A DNA stretch of 42,351 bases from an uncultured Bacteroidales bacterium (lineage in GTDB: Bacteria > Bacteroidota > Bacteroidia > Bacteroidales > UBA932). Position numbers and translations under genes: made by a program. The stretch is taken from assembly GCA_944326365.1 (NCBI GenBank), contig CALVDR010000024.1, positions 1 through 42,351 of the forward strand, read 5' to 3'. Positions 27,324 through 36,293 of the stretch are shown one piece after another. Below the pieces are notes generated by a model. The model saw nothing but the letters and a program-made list of their open reading frames with translations, was not told the DNA's origin and did no database searches. Position 1 is the stretch's first letter, and the number at the start of each line of letters is the position of its first letter.

Positions 27324-27961
27324 CTATGGTGAACAACGAAAAATACCCTTCAAAACTTCTCCAGGATGCAGTGGAGGCGATAGGCACCCTTCCGGGAGTG
27401 GGCCGGCGCAGCGCCCTGAAGCTGGCTCTCCATCTGCTGCGGCAGCCTGTGGAGAATGTGCGCCACTTCACTTCCTCCATCGACAGACTCCGGAATGAAG
27501 TGAAATACTGTTCTGTGTGCAGGATGATTTCCGACGGAGACGTATGCGGTATCTGTTCCGATGCGAAGAGAGATCACAAGACCATTTGCGTGGTGGAAAG
27601 CGTGCAGGATGTGATGAGCATCGAAAAAACCAGGCAGTATACCGGAGTATACCATGTTCTGGGCGGAATCATTTCTCCGATAGACGGCACGGGACCTTCC
27701 GATCTGACCATAGGAGAATTGACGTCCAGAATCGCCGCCTTGGTTTCGGAATACAGTCCGGATGAGATAGAAGTGATATTCGCCTTGAGCGGCGATGTGG
27801 AAGGAGAAACGACTGAATTCTATATTTACAGGCGTATATCCCCCTATGGCATCAGGGTGTCGGCATTGGCCAGAGGCCTAGGTTTCGGGGATGACCTGGA
27901 CTATGCCGACGAACTGACGCTGGGCCGTTCCATCGTGAACAGACAGGTGTTCAAACCATAA
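27320..27961 (+). CDS. recR: Recombination mediator RecR
   Basis: Works with RecO (and RecF) to load RecA on gapped DNA. The 213-aa protein has an N-terminal helix-hairpin-helix (LPGVGRRSALKLALHLL), a zinc finger (CSVC and CGIC) and a Toprim domain starting with ICVVES. A C-terminal Walker B-like segment follows. The ATG at 27320 overlaps the upstream stop (ATGA), suggesting coupling; Met at 27326 is an alternative. Being coupled to a sugar kinase is operon convenience rather than shared function. Confidence 0.95.
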   Translation: MTMVNNEKYPSKLLQDAVEAIGTLPGVGRRSALKLALHLLRQPVENVRHFTSSIDRLRNEVKYCSVCRMISDGDVCGICSDAKRDHKTICVVESVQDVMSIEKTRQYTGVYHVLGGIISPIDGTGPSDLTIGELTSRIAALVSEYSPDEIEVIFALSGDVEGETTEFYIYRRISPYGIRVSALARGLGFGDDLDYADELTLGRSIVNRQVFKP

Positions 27962-28003
27962 CGGAAAGCGGATTTTCAATAGGGGCAATAAAAGGAGAAT
28001 GAT

Positions 28004-28555
28004 ATGAGTTTTGTCGAGATTTTGCTGCTGGCCTTGTCGCTGAGCGCGGATTCCTTTGTGGTATCCATGGGAGGCAGCGTGACTTTGGGAAGGGTGAGCT
28101 CGGGCAAGACGTTGGCGGTGGCTGCCGTTTTCGGAACGGTCCAGGCGGCATGCCTGTTTGCGGGATGGATTTCAGGCTATTCCATAGTAGGCTATATCAG
28201 CAGGTCCGCTCATTACATAGCATTGGCAGTCCTGTCATATCTGGGAATTTCCATGGTCGTGGCAGGTGTCAGGAACAGTTCGGAGTCTGTGAATCTGTCA
28301 GGATTCAGGAATCTTGTCCTGGCCGCCGTGGCTACGAGCGTCGATGCGATAGCTGTCGGAGTGTCGCTTGCAATGGGTGACATGAAGTGGCCTGACGCAT
28401 TGACAGTGACCGGCCTTACTTTGGCGGTCACTGTTCTGGCTTCATCTGCCGGTATTACGCTTGGAGCAGCCTCCGGGCGGCTTTTCGGGAACGCCGCTAG
28501 GATTGCCGGAGGTCTGGTGCTGATCTTTATCGGGGTCCGTCCGTTTATCTGGTGA
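28004..28555 (+). CDS. mntP: Manganese efflux pump MntP family protein
   Basis: A 183-aa inner-membrane protein with about six hydrophobic helices. Both halves carry the conserved acidic signature of the family: SADSFVVSMG near 14-23 and TSVDAIAVGVSLAMG near 110-124, the two pseudo-symmetric Asp motifs needed for Mn2+ export. A good ribosome binding sequence (AAAGGAGAA) precedes the ATG, uncommon for this phylum. It follows recR by 42 bp. No yybP-ykoY-type manganese riboswitch is visible upstream. Confidence 0.88.
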   Translation: MSFVEILLLALSLSADSFVVSMGGSVTLGRVSSGKTLAVAAVFGTVQAACLFAGWISGYSIVGYISRSAHYIALAVLSYLGISMVVAGVRNSSESVNLSGFRNLVLAAVATSVDAIAVGVSLAMGDMKWPDALTVTGLTLAVTVLASSAGITLGAASGRLFGNAARIAGGLVLIFIGVRPFIW

Positions 28556-28595
28556 CGGGATTCATGAAAAGTTTCTGTGAAAGATTGGCGGTAAA

Positions 28596-28627
28596 TTTGG
28601 CTTTAGCCTGAAAAAAACGTATTTTTG
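28596..28627 (+). promoter_or_regulatory. Promoter of corA
   Basis: TTTG (28596-28599), a 20-nt spacer and TATTTTTG (28620-28627) match the Bacteroidetes consensus. The roughly 80-nt leader contains a small CGGCT/AGCCG hairpin (28645-28663). Confidence 0.8.
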
Positions 28628-28711
28628 CGGACTTGTTTGCAGGGCGGCTTCATGCCAGAGCCGAATTATGAATTTTCCGACCCTCTGAGCCGGAACTAAA
28701 CGGAAAGGAAG

Positions 28712-29662
28712 ATGATCGAGGTTTTCTACAAATCGAACGGCCAGATGGAAATGTCGCAGTCGGCGGCAGTTTTCTCGCAGCTCACTCCGGATATGGTGGT
28801 ATGGATAGACCTTTTCGCTCCTTCCGGCGAGGAAAAGAGGATGACGGAGAGTTTTGTCGGCACTACCATCCAGAGCCGTGCGCAGGCGGAAGAGATCGAG
28901 AGTTCTTCACGTTTTTCAGAGACCGACACGGCCATATTCGCGAACACGAACTTCCTGATACCGGGACCTGAAGAGTATTCGATGGAGACCGTTTCGTTCA
29001 TTCTGACGGACAGCGGGGTGCTCGTGACCCTCAGGGAATGTCCGCTTCGAAGTTTCACAGATCTGCAGCGGCGTATTCTCGCGTTTCCGAAGTTCTATCC
29101 GACAGGCTACATCGTCTTCGTGAGTATCCTGGAACAGCGAATCGACCTGGATGCCGACATGATCGAGCTGATGTCGAAGGAGATAGAACAGTTCAACAGA
29201 AAGGTGAGTCTGGGCGAGGACATAAACGAGGAATTCCTCCTGGACATAAACCAGCTGCAGGAAAATACCATGCTTGTCCGCGAAAACATCGTCGACAAAC
29301 AGCGTGTCATATCCAGCCTTCTGAAGAGCAACAAGTATCCGCATTCACTCCAGCCGAAGATGAATGTGCTGCTGAAGGATATCTCGTCCCTGATAAACCA
29401 TACGAATTTCGGCTTTGAAAGGCTTGAGTACCTGCAGAATACCGTGGTCGGTCTTATCAACCTGGACCAGAACAAGATCATGAAGATCTTCACGCTGGTC
29501 TCCCTGCTTTTCATGCCGCCGACACTCATCACGGGCTTTTTCGGCATGAACCTGAAGCTGCCCATCACGGGGACATGGTGGGATTTCGTCATCGTCCTCG
29601 TGCTGATGCTCCTGTCTTTCAGCATCATCCTGCTGGTTTTCCGCAAACGCAAGATGCTGTAG
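28712..29662 (+). CDS. corA: CorA family Mg2+ (Co2+/Ni2+) transporter
   Basis: A 316-aa inner-membrane protein that forms pentameric divalent cation channels. A long cytosolic N-terminal domain (about 1-250) includes the stalk helix. Two C-terminal transmembrane helices flank the signature GMN loop (Gly278-Met279-Asn280, in GFFGMNLKLP). The C-terminus is basic (FRKRKML), as expected for a cytosolic end. It has its own promoter and precedes rpsA. Confidence 0.93.
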   Translation: MIEVFYKSNGQMEMSQSAAVFSQLTPDMVVWIDLFAPSGEEKRMTESFVGTTIQSRAQAEEIESSSRFSETDTAIFANTNFLIPGPEEYSMETVSFILTDSGVLVTLRECPLRSFTDLQRRILAFPKFYPTGYIVFVSILEQRIDLDADMIELMSKEIEQFNRKVSLGEDINEEFLLDINQLQENTMLVRENIVDKQRVISSLLKSNKYPHSLQPKMNVLLKDISSLINHTNFGFERLEYLQNTVVGLINLDQNKIMKIFTLVSLLFMPPTLITGFFGMNLKLPITGTWWDFVIVLVLMLLSFSIILLVFRKRKML

Positions 29663-29681
29663 CGGAAATTATCCAAAAGTT

Positions 29682-29712
29682 TTTGAAAATCCGAAAATTA
29701 TGCATATTTTTG
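29682..29712 (+). promoter_or_regulatory. Promoter of rpsA
   Basis: TTTG (29682-29685), a 19-nt spacer and TATTTTTG (29705-29712) match the consensus exactly. A GCCCGCC/GGCGGGC inverted repeat (29712-29718 and 29730-29736) straddles the expected start point, and a TTGCCG-TCAC-CGGCAA hairpin (29741-29756) follows in the leader. Confidence 0.85.
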
Positions 29713-29803
29713 CCCGCCTTTTGACCGGAGGCGGGCAATTTTGCCGTCACCGGCAAGGCACAGAGATAATGTTTAACCCGCTAGTTTGTTTTATTTAATC
29801 AAA

Positions 29804-31651
29804 ATGGAAGAAAACAAAACAGTAACAGCAGAGACAGCTCCGGAGACTGCACAGCCTGCGGCTGCTCCTGCTGCAGAAGAAACCAAGACAGTCCTGAATG
29901 CGTCTGTCGACCCGGACAAATTTGACTGGGAAGCCTTCGAAGGAAACAATGTTTCTGCAGAAGAGAAGAAGCAGATGGAAGAAAAGTACGACCAGACTCT
30001 CTCGAAAGTTGTCGAGAACGAGGTGGTTGAAGGTGTGGTCACATCCATCAGCAAGAGGGAAGTGATCGTGAACATCGGCTACAAGAGCGAAGGTGTCATC
30101 CCTGCTCCGGAGTTCCGTTACAATCCGGACCTCAAAGTCGGAGACAAGGTGGAAGTCTTCGTCGAGACAGCCGAGGACAAGAAGGGCCAGCTGGTTCTTT
30201 CACACAAGAAAGCACGCGCCCTCCGTTCTTGGGATATGGTGAACGCCGCTTACAACGCAGGCGAAGTAGTGAAGGGTTATGTGAAGACCCGCACAAAGGG
30301 CGGTATGATCGTGGACATCTTCGGAATCGAGGCATTCCTCCCTGGTTCACAGATCGACGTGAAACCTATAAGGGACTACGATCAGTATGTGGACACGAAC
30401 ATGGACTTCAAGATCGTGAAGATCAACCAGGAGTTCAGGAATGTGGTCGTATCCCACAAGGCTCTGATAGAGGCCGAACTCGAGCAGCAGAAGATGCAGA
30501 TCATCGGCAAACTCGAAAAAGGCCAGGTACTCGAAGGTACCGTCAAGAACATCACAGGCTATGGTGTATTCGTTGACCTGGGCGGTGTGGACGGACTCAT
30601 CCACATCACAGACCTCTCATGGGGCAGGATCAACCATCCGGAGGAAGTCGTACACCTCGACCAGAAGATCAACGTCGTCATCCTCGACTTCGACGAGGCC
30701 AAGAAGAGAATCGCTCTCGGTCTCAAGCAGCTCACTCCGCATCCATGGTCAGCCCTTGATCCGAACCTCAAGGTAGGTGACAAGGTGAAAGGAAAAGTCG
30801 TTCTCATCGCAGACTACGGTGCATTCGTGGAAATAGAGCCTGGTGTAGAAGGCCTTATCCATGTTTCAGAGATGTCCTGGTCTCCAAGACTCCGTGTCGC
30901 ACAGGACTTCCTGAAAGTAGGTGACGAAGTAGAGGCCCAGATCCTGACTCTCGACAGGGAAGAGAAGAAGATGTCTCTCGGACTCAAGCAGCTCATCCCT
31001 AACCCATGGGAGAATATCCGCGAGAAATATCCTGTAGGCTCAAAGCACACCGCTACTGTCCGCAACGTGACGAACTTCGGCGTGTTTGCAGAGCTTGAGG
31101 AAGGTATCGAAGGTCTGGTACACATCAGCGACCTTTCATGGACGAAGATCAAACATCCGTCAGAAATGGTTCAGCCTGGTGACAAGATCGATGTAGTGAT
31201 CCTCGACTTCGATGAGGAGAACCACAAGCTCAGCCTCGGCCACAAGCAGCTTCTGCCTAATCCGTGGGAGGGAATCGAGTCTACGTACCATACAGGTTCC
31301 GTACACACTCTGAAGATCGACAGCATTTCCGACAAGGGTGCAGTAGTGTCACTCGGTGACGATATCGAGGGATTCTGCCCTAACAAGGAACTCGTGAAGG
31401 AAGACGGTACCATGCCGGTGGCAGGTGAGGAACTCTCATTCAAGGTTACAGACCTGAAGCGCAGCACCAGGAGAGTGGGTCTTTCTCATGTGAAGACTTA
31501 TGCAGAGCCTTCAAAGCCTGAAAAGACTTCAAGCGAGTCCGACAGCACGAAGAAAGCTGTGAAGAAGATCAATTCTACCATCGAGAAGACTACTCTCGGA
31601 GACATTTCCGAGCTTGCAGCCCTCAAGTCAAAACTTGAAAAAGGCGAGTAA
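29804..31651 (+). CDS. rpsA: 30S ribosomal protein S1
   Basis: Binds mRNA on the small ribosomal subunit and helps initiation, which matters in a phylum with weak Shine-Dalgarno use. From the ATG at 29804 the protein has 615 residues. An acidic, Ala/Pro-rich N-terminal tail of about 60 residues is followed by six S1 OB-fold repeats, starting near VVEGVVTS, VVKGYVKT, VLEGTVKN, KVKGKVVL, KHTATVRN and VHTLKIDS. A Ser/Lys-rich C-terminal extension ends it. The third to fifth repeats carry the classic GLIHITDLSW-type core. A TTG at 29786 is in frame but poorly supported. Confidence 0.95.
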   Translation: MEENKTVTAETAPETAQPAAAPAAEETKTVLNASVDPDKFDWEAFEGNNVSAEEKKQMEEKYDQTLSKVVENEVVEGVVTSISKREVIVNIGYKSEGVIPAPEFRYNPDLKVGDKVEVFVETAEDKKGQLVLSHKKARALRSWDMVNAAYNAGEVVKGYVKTRTKGGMIVDIFGIEAFLPGSQIDVKPIRDYDQYVDTNMDFKIVKINQEFRNVVVSHKALIEAELEQQKMQIIGKLEKGQVLEGTVKNITGYGVFVDLGGVDGLIHITDLSWGRINHPEEVVHLDQKINVVILDFDEAKKRIALGLKQLTPHPWSALDPNLKVGDKVKGKVVLIADYGAFVEIEPGVEGLIHVSEMSWSPRLRVAQDFLKVGDEVEAQILTLDREEKKMSLGLKQLIPNPWENIREKYPVGSKHTATVRNVTNFGVFAELEEGIEGLVHISDLSWTKIKHPSEMVQPGDKIDVVILDFDEENHKLSLGHKQLLPNPWEGIESTYHTGSVHTLKIDSISDKGAVVSLGDDIEGFCPNKELVKEDGTMPVAGEELSFKVTDLKRSTRRVGLSHVKTYAEPSKPEKTSSESDSTKKAVKKINSTIEKTTLGDISELAALKSKLEKGE

Positions 31652-31661
31652 TTCCGGTGGA

Positions 31662-32591
31662 ATGAACTTCACTCTGAATATTCTGGGCACGGCTTCGGCC
31701 CTGCCCATGGTAAACAGATATCCGAGCGCCCAAGTACTGGATGTACGGGGGCGCTTGTTTTTGATTGACTGCGGTGAAGGTGTGCAGATGCAGATACGCA
31801 GGCAGCATTTGTCGATTCTGAAACTGGACACCATATTCATAACCCATCTGCACGGGGACCATACATTCGGAATATACGGCCTGCTTTCCACGATGAGTAT
31901 GCTGGGCAGGACAGCACCTCTTCATATCTATGCTCCGAAAGCATTCGGGAAGATACTTTCGGATTTCATGTTTTCATTCGGGGACGGATTCAAGTTCGAG
32001 CCTGTCCACCATACGGTCTCTGCAGAAGAACCGGTGAAGATTTTCGAGACCAGGAGTATTGAAGTGCTGGCCTTCCCACTCAGGCACAGGATAGAAACCT
32101 ACGGCTACATGTTCAGGGAAAAGACCCCAGCGAAAAATGTCAGGAAGGATGCCATAGCACGTTTCGGGCTGAGCCTGGCCGAGATAGGCACTTTGAAAAG
32201 GGGAGAGGATGTGCTCAGGGAAGACGGCACTGTGATACTGAATGCAGAAGCCGCATACCGGCCGTATGAACCGCGAAGTTTTGCCTACTGCAGCGATACT
32301 GCACCATTCCCTGAGCTGGCCGGATGGGTAAAAGGAGTCGACCTGCTGTATCATGAGGCCACTTTTCCGTGCGGATACGAGACATTGGCGCGGAATACGT
32401 TCCATTCCACTGTCACGCAGGCCGCTGAGTGTGCCAGGGATGCTTGTGTCCGGCAGCTGGTGCTGGGACATTATTCTTCCCGTTTCCCGGATGTCTCATT
32501 CTATCTTGACGAAATCGCCGGGATCTTTCCGGGAGCCATACTGGCCAGCGAAGGTATGGTGATAGACATTCCGCTGAAGAAGTACAGATAA
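31662..32591 (+). CDS. rnz: Ribonuclease Z
   Basis: Endonuclease that trims tRNA precursors at the 3' end, needed where CCA is not encoded, as for the tRNA-Arg in this window. The 309-aa metallo-beta-lactamase fold shows the zinc motif HLHGDHTFG (His62, His64, Asp66, His67), the later CSDTAPF segment and a C-terminal GHYSSR. The exosite arm with MFREKTPAKN lies near 150. The start at 31662 (MNFTLNILGT) is 10 bp after rpsA; a longer frame overlapping rpsA is rejected. Confidence 0.94.
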   Translation: MNFTLNILGTASALPMVNRYPSAQVLDVRGRLFLIDCGEGVQMQIRRQHLSILKLDTIFITHLHGDHTFGIYGLLSTMSMLGRTAPLHIYAPKAFGKILSDFMFSFGDGFKFEPVHHTVSAEEPVKIFETRSIEVLAFPLRHRIETYGYMFREKTPAKNVRKDAIARFGLSLAEIGTLKRGEDVLREDGTVILNAEAAYRPYEPRSFAYCSDTAPFPELAGWVKGVDLLYHEATFPCGYETLARNTFHSTVTQAAECARDACVRQLVLGHYSSRFPDVSFYLDEIAGIFPGAILASEGMVIDIPLKKYR

Positions 32592-32632
32592 TTCGCTATA
32601 TTTACAGGATATTTGACATTGATGCCTTGAAA

Positions 32633-33697
32633 ATGAAAAGGAATATATTGACAGTATTGGCCTTGGCCGTCATGGTGACAGCCTGCGGTCCGGCAGCGAG
32701 AACATTGTCTTCGGACAGTGACGGATCCTCCTTTTTCGGAGCCGGAGACAGCCCGCAGGAAAAATATATTGCCAGATATGCCAGGATAGCCGTGTCCGAG
32801 AGAAAACGTTCGGGTGTACCCGCGAGCATCACTCTGGCCCAGGGAATGCTTGAGTCAGGGAACGGCATGTCCGAACTGGCGGTAAAGGGGAACAATCATT
32901 TCGGCATCAAATGCCATGACTGGACAGGGCAGAAAATCTACTACGACGATGACAGGAAAGGGGAGTGCTTCAGAAAATACCGTACTCCTGAGGAATCCTA
33001 CCGTGACCATTCCGATTTCCTGAGGTACAGGGACAGATACAAGTTCCTCTTCGATTTCAGGGTGACTGATTACAAGTCATGGGCTTACGGCTTGAAAAAG
33101 GCAGGTTATGCCACAGATCCGGCCTATCCGCGCAAACTGATAAATCTGATAGAAGAATACGATCTCTCACGCTTCGACAAGGCTTCAGGATTCCGGAAAA
33201 ATGCCCTTGCTTCGCAGGATTCAAAGGAGGCCGGCGGCAAGTCCGCACCGGCCAATGACATCGTCCTCGATGCACCTGTTCCGGCCACTCCGACTGAACT
33301 CGAAACCCCTAAGCCCGTTTCCGACAGGCAGGGCAGGACAATGCACCTGTCCCTGACACGCCAGCTATTCTCACAGAACGGAGTCCCGTTCGTATATGCG
33401 GTAGAGGGGGAAACCTATGCAGACATAGCCAAATATTACAGTCTCTTCCTGAAAGAAATACTCAGGTACAACGATCTTGACGAAGACTGTCCCCTGAGCC
33501 CTGGCACAGTGGTATATCTGCAGCCCAAGAAAGGACGTGCAGCCCGTCAGGTGGACAAATATGTGGTCGAGGGGGGAGAGAGCCTTCATGATATCGCACA
33601 GAGATATGCAGTGAAGGAAAAGAGTCTGATGAAAATGAATTCCATGGAGGAAGAAAGGGAGCTTGTCCCGGGAGAGATGATTTTATTGAGAAAGTGA
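32633..33697 (+). CDS. Lipoprotein with glucosaminidase domain and two LysM repeats
   Basis: A peptidoglycan hydrolase. The lipoprotein signal peptide ends at Cys18 (VTAC). A FlgJ-like endo-beta-N-acetylglucosaminidase domain covers about 40-180 (SGVPASITLAQGMLESGNG with the catalytic Glu, then NNHFGIKC and YRDHSDFL). After a Pro/Ala-rich linker come two LysM repeats, near 250-300 and 310-353, which bind GlcNAc in the wall. The ATG at 32633 is preferred over an in-frame TTG two codons upstream. Its stop overlaps the mltG start codon, linking two wall enzymes. Confidence 0.92.
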   Translation: MKRNILTVLALAVMVTACGPAARTLSSDSDGSSFFGAGDSPQEKYIARYARIAVSERKRSGVPASITLAQGMLESGNGMSELAVKGNNHFGIKCHDWTGQKIYYDDDRKGECFRKYRTPEESYRDHSDFLRYRDRYKFLFDFRVTDYKSWAYGLKKAGYATDPAYPRKLINLIEEYDLSRFDKASGFRKNALASQDSKEAGGKSAPANDIVLDAPVPATPTELETPKPVSDRQGRTMHLSLTRQLFSQNGVPFVYAVEGETYADIAKYYSLFLKEILRYNDLDEDCPLSPGTVVYLQPKKGRAARQVDKYVVEGGESLHDIAQRYAVKEKSLMKMNSMEEERELVPGEMILLRK

Positions 33698-34773
33698 AAT
33701 TGGCCGTCAGGCTTCAGATTATGGATTTTTCGAGAAAGACATGGATATTGGCCGCATCAGCGGTCCTGATTATTGCAGGAACAGGGCTTTTTTTCGGTCT
33801 CAGGTATTATTATGACAGAAAAGCTCCTGATTTCATGAAGGAATATACTCTTTACGTGTATCCAGACACTGAAGCCGGGGCTGTGCTGGATTCTCTGGCT
33901 GCCGGGGCTTCTGCACGGCGTGAAGGCAGTCTCAGACGGTGCGCCCGTTCCATTGGCCTGGAAGAGGGGCTCAAGCCGGGGAAATATGAGATACTTCCGG
34001 AACATTCTGCCGCGTATGTGATGAGGATGCTGGTGAACGGGTGGCAGACTCCGCAGAACCTGACTCTTTCCGGGACGATACGGTCAAAAGGCCGGCTTGC
34101 GAAAACGATAGGGCTGCAGATGATGGCCGATTCATCGGAAATTGCCGCTGCTCTGGAGGATACGGTCTTTCTGGCAGACTATGGCTTCACTCCGGAAAAT
34201 GTTTTCGCGCTTTTCCTTCCGGATACATATGAATTTTACTGGACAGCATCGGTAAAGTCCATTTTCGACCGTTTCAAAAAGGAATATGACAGATTCTGGA
34301 CACCGGAAAGGATAGCCCTGGCGGATGCGCAGGGACTGACTCCCATGGAAGCGTCCGTGATGGCCTCGATAGTGAACGGCGAGACACTGCAGAAACAGGA
34401 ATATCCCATGATAGCGGGAGTGTACCTGAACAGGCTGCACCGGGGAATGAAACTTCAGGCTGATCCTACGGTATGTTTCTGTTTTGACTATACGCTCGAC
34501 CGAGTGCTGAAGAAACACCTGGCCGTAGATTCTCCGTACAATACCTACAAGTACCGCGGTCTGCCTCCTGCGCCGATAAACGTGCCTCCGAAAGCCTGTA
34601 TCGATGCGGTCCTGAATCCGGACGAACACGGCTATCTGTATTTCTGTGCCAGTCCCGAGTTCGACGGCACACATCGTTTTGCGGCATCATACAGGGAACA
34701 TCTCCGGAATGCGCGGGAATTCCAGCGTGCGCTTACTGCGCGTCAGAAAGAGCGGCAAGCTTCCGGGCAATGA
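33694..34773 (+). CDS. mltG: Endolytic murein transglycosylase MltG
   Basis: Cleaves nascent glycan strands and is thought to set their length; anchored in the inner membrane. One transmembrane helix lies at about 18-37, followed by a LysM-like region and the YceG domain. The conserved ASIVxxET box is present as ASIVNGET, with its Glu at residue 230 from the GTG start. LPDTYEFYW, RLHRGMKLQADPTV and the C-terminal LPPAPINVP motif are also visible. A GTG at 33694 overlaps the previous stop (GTGA); the ATG at 33721 is an equally good start. Confidence 0.92.
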   Translation: MKLAVRLQIMDFSRKTWILAASAVLIIAGTGLFFGLRYYYDRKAPDFMKEYTLYVYPDTEAGAVLDSLAAGASARREGSLRRCARSIGLEEGLKPGKYEILPEHSAAYVMRMLVNGWQTPQNLTLSGTIRSKGRLAKTIGLQMMADSSEIAAALEDTVFLADYGFTPENVFALFLPDTYEFYWTASVKSIFDRFKKEYDRFWTPERIALADAQGLTPMEASVMASIVNGETLQKQEYPMIAGVYLNRLHRGMKLQADPTVCFCFDYTLDRVLKKHLAVDSPYNTYKYRGLPPAPINVPPKACIDAVLNPDEHGYLYFCASPEFDGTHRFAASYREHLRNAREFQRALTARQKERQASGQ

Positions 34774-35272
34774 TCCGTGCCGAGCAGGCTACGAGTTCAG
34801 GGCACGGCCTCTTCCTGTAGTATTCGGGGGTGCGGTCCGAGGGACGCGGCGGCTCGATTTCCCGAACTTCCGTTTTCGTTTCCGATGCAGGCTGTCCGGC
34901 TGCAGCCGACGGCTTTCTGTCAAGACCGAGAAGCTCCCGGCAGATGATGCTTCCGTTTTCTTTTCTGAATTCCCCTGCGAGTTCCTGCACCAGGGCATAG
35001 TTCGCAGTCCTTTCCTCCATGTTCTTCGGCCGTATGGCAGGGGAGATGAATCCGGCAGCCATGCCCATGGCCGAAACGGTGCCGCATACTTCCCTCATTC
35101 TGGCCATTCCGCCTCCGAAGCCCGAGGCAATCGTGGCTATGGTCTTTTCATCAGTACCCCAGATATCCTGAAATGCCAGCAGGACCGCCTGGCAGCAGTT
35201 GTAGCCGTCCAGAAAATTCTGTCTGGCACTTTGAGCCCTCTGTTCTATGTCGAAATTTTCAGGTAACTTCAT
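34733..35272 (-). CDS. C_GCAxxG_C_C family (redox-type) protein
   Basis: A 179-aa cytosolic protein with the family pattern: GYNCCQAVLLAF near 22-33, GFGGGMARMREVCG near 53-66, and later single cysteines at IICREL and PCPELV. The family is believed to bind a metal or carry redox cysteines; its reaction is unknown. A Pro/Glu-rich insert (about 125-155) is unusual. The start at 35272 (MKLPENF) fits homologues better than one 16 codons upstream. Its last 41 bp overlap the convergent mltG gene. Confidence 0.82.
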   Translation of the reverse strand: MKLPENFDIEQRAQSARQNFLDGYNCCQAVLLAFQDIWGTDEKTIATIASGFGGGMARMREVCGTVSAMGMAAGFISPAIRPKNMEERTANYALVQELAGEFRKENGSIICRELLGLDRKPSAAAGQPASETKTEVREIEPPRPSDRTPEYYRKRPCPELVACSARIIARKLAALSDAQ

Positions 35273-35300
35273 TGTTTTTACATTTTCCGGTAAAAATACT

Positions 35301-35330
35301 AAAAACGGCCGGACTTCCAATCCGGCCGTT
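35301..35330 (-). terminator. Terminator of the lipoprotein/outer-membrane protein operon
   Basis: ACGGCCGGA (35305-35313) and TCCGGCCGT (35321-35329) form a perfect 9-bp stem with a 7-nt loop, followed on the minus strand by a T-run (35305-35301). A TATTTTTA shortly downstream could be the -7 box for the next gene. Confidence 0.88.
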
Positions 35331-35355
35331 CAAGATTTAGACACTCAGCCATTTT

Positions 35356-36282
35356 CTAGAAATAGAAAGTCACTGAAAGGTTCGAACCGATATTTCCTGT
35401 GCCGAAACTGAAACCGTGCGAGCTTGGACTTTCAAGTTCTGTCCATGTCTCGACCGCATTGCTGATGGTATTGAAGCCTTCTCCCGTGTAGTAAGTGGCT
35501 TTGGTCCAGTTGTAGAGGGCGGAAATATTCACTTCACCTCCGATGGAAACCTTCGGTGCGACGAACCATTCTATGCCGGCAGAAAGTATCAGTCCTGCAT
35601 AGTTGGAAGGAGAATCGCTGAATTTGGAGAGATAACGCATTGACGAGAAACCGTCCGGAACTGAATTAGGATCCACTGCAGAAAGAAGCGGAAATGCTGT
35701 AGACGGATTCTGGTTGATTTCGGTTATGGCGTTGCCGTATGTGTATTTCGTGCGGTCATAGCTGAATGCATACATGAGTCCTGCACTGAACACTCCCTGG
35801 ACGCGGCGTTTGCCTACACGGTATTCTATAGCTGCACTGAAACTTCCACCGCTTTCTCTGGTGATGTATGAGTCCGTGAGTTTCTTTCCGGACAGAGGAT
35901 TGTTTTCCAGTTCCGCATCATCCTGGACATATCTATTTAGTGTGTTGGCATCATGAATCCATCCGAGGTTCACCCGGAGTCCGAGTTCGTCGGTCAGCAT
36001 ATATTTTCCGGCTATGGACACTGCAGGCGCAGGCTGGTTAATGTCTACGACATTGTACGGATCACCTCCGAATGTGCCGATGGCCTGGTTTGCGGTATTG
36101 TTGAAGATGTTCCCGACGAAATTGATGAACGGATTCGCGCTTACGCTGATAGCGAAGTCGCCTGCCTCGGGCAGATATTCCTTCACATCCTTCTTTTCCT
36201 TCCCGTCCTTAGCCGATACAGTGACGGCTGCCGAGCACAGGCAGGCAATGAGGATTCCTGTAAATATTATCGATTTTTTCAT
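35356..36282 (-). CDS. Outer-membrane beta-barrel protein
   Basis: A 308-aa protein with a signal peptide (about 1-24) and a mature part of alternating amphipathic strands rich in Gly, Tyr and Ser. It ends in NLSVTFYF, the terminal aromatic typical of barrels inserted by BAM. Segments such as GLRVNLGWIHD, GSFSAAIEYRVG, GVFSAGLMYAFSYD and IGGEVNISALYNWTKA look like strand pairs. No specific family is recognised. It follows a predicted surface or periplasmic lipoprotein by 11 bp and ends in a strong terminator, so the two probably work as an envelope pair. Confidence 0.8.
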   Translation of the reverse strand: MKKSIIFTGILIACLCSAAVTVSAKDGKEKKDVKEYLPEAGDFAISVSANPFINFVGNIFNNTANQAIGTFGGDPYNVVDINQPAPAVSIAGKYMLTDELGLRVNLGWIHDANTLNRYVQDDAELENNPLSGKKLTDSYITRESGGSFSAAIEYRVGKRRVQGVFSAGLMYAFSYDRTKYTYGNAITEINQNPSTAFPLLSAVDPNSVPDGFSSMRYLSKFSDSPSNYAGLILSAGIEWFVAPKVSIGGEVNISALYNWTKATYYTGEGFNTISNAVETWTELESPSSHGFSFGTGNIGSNLSVTFYF

Positions 36283-36293
36283 GATGGTATTAT

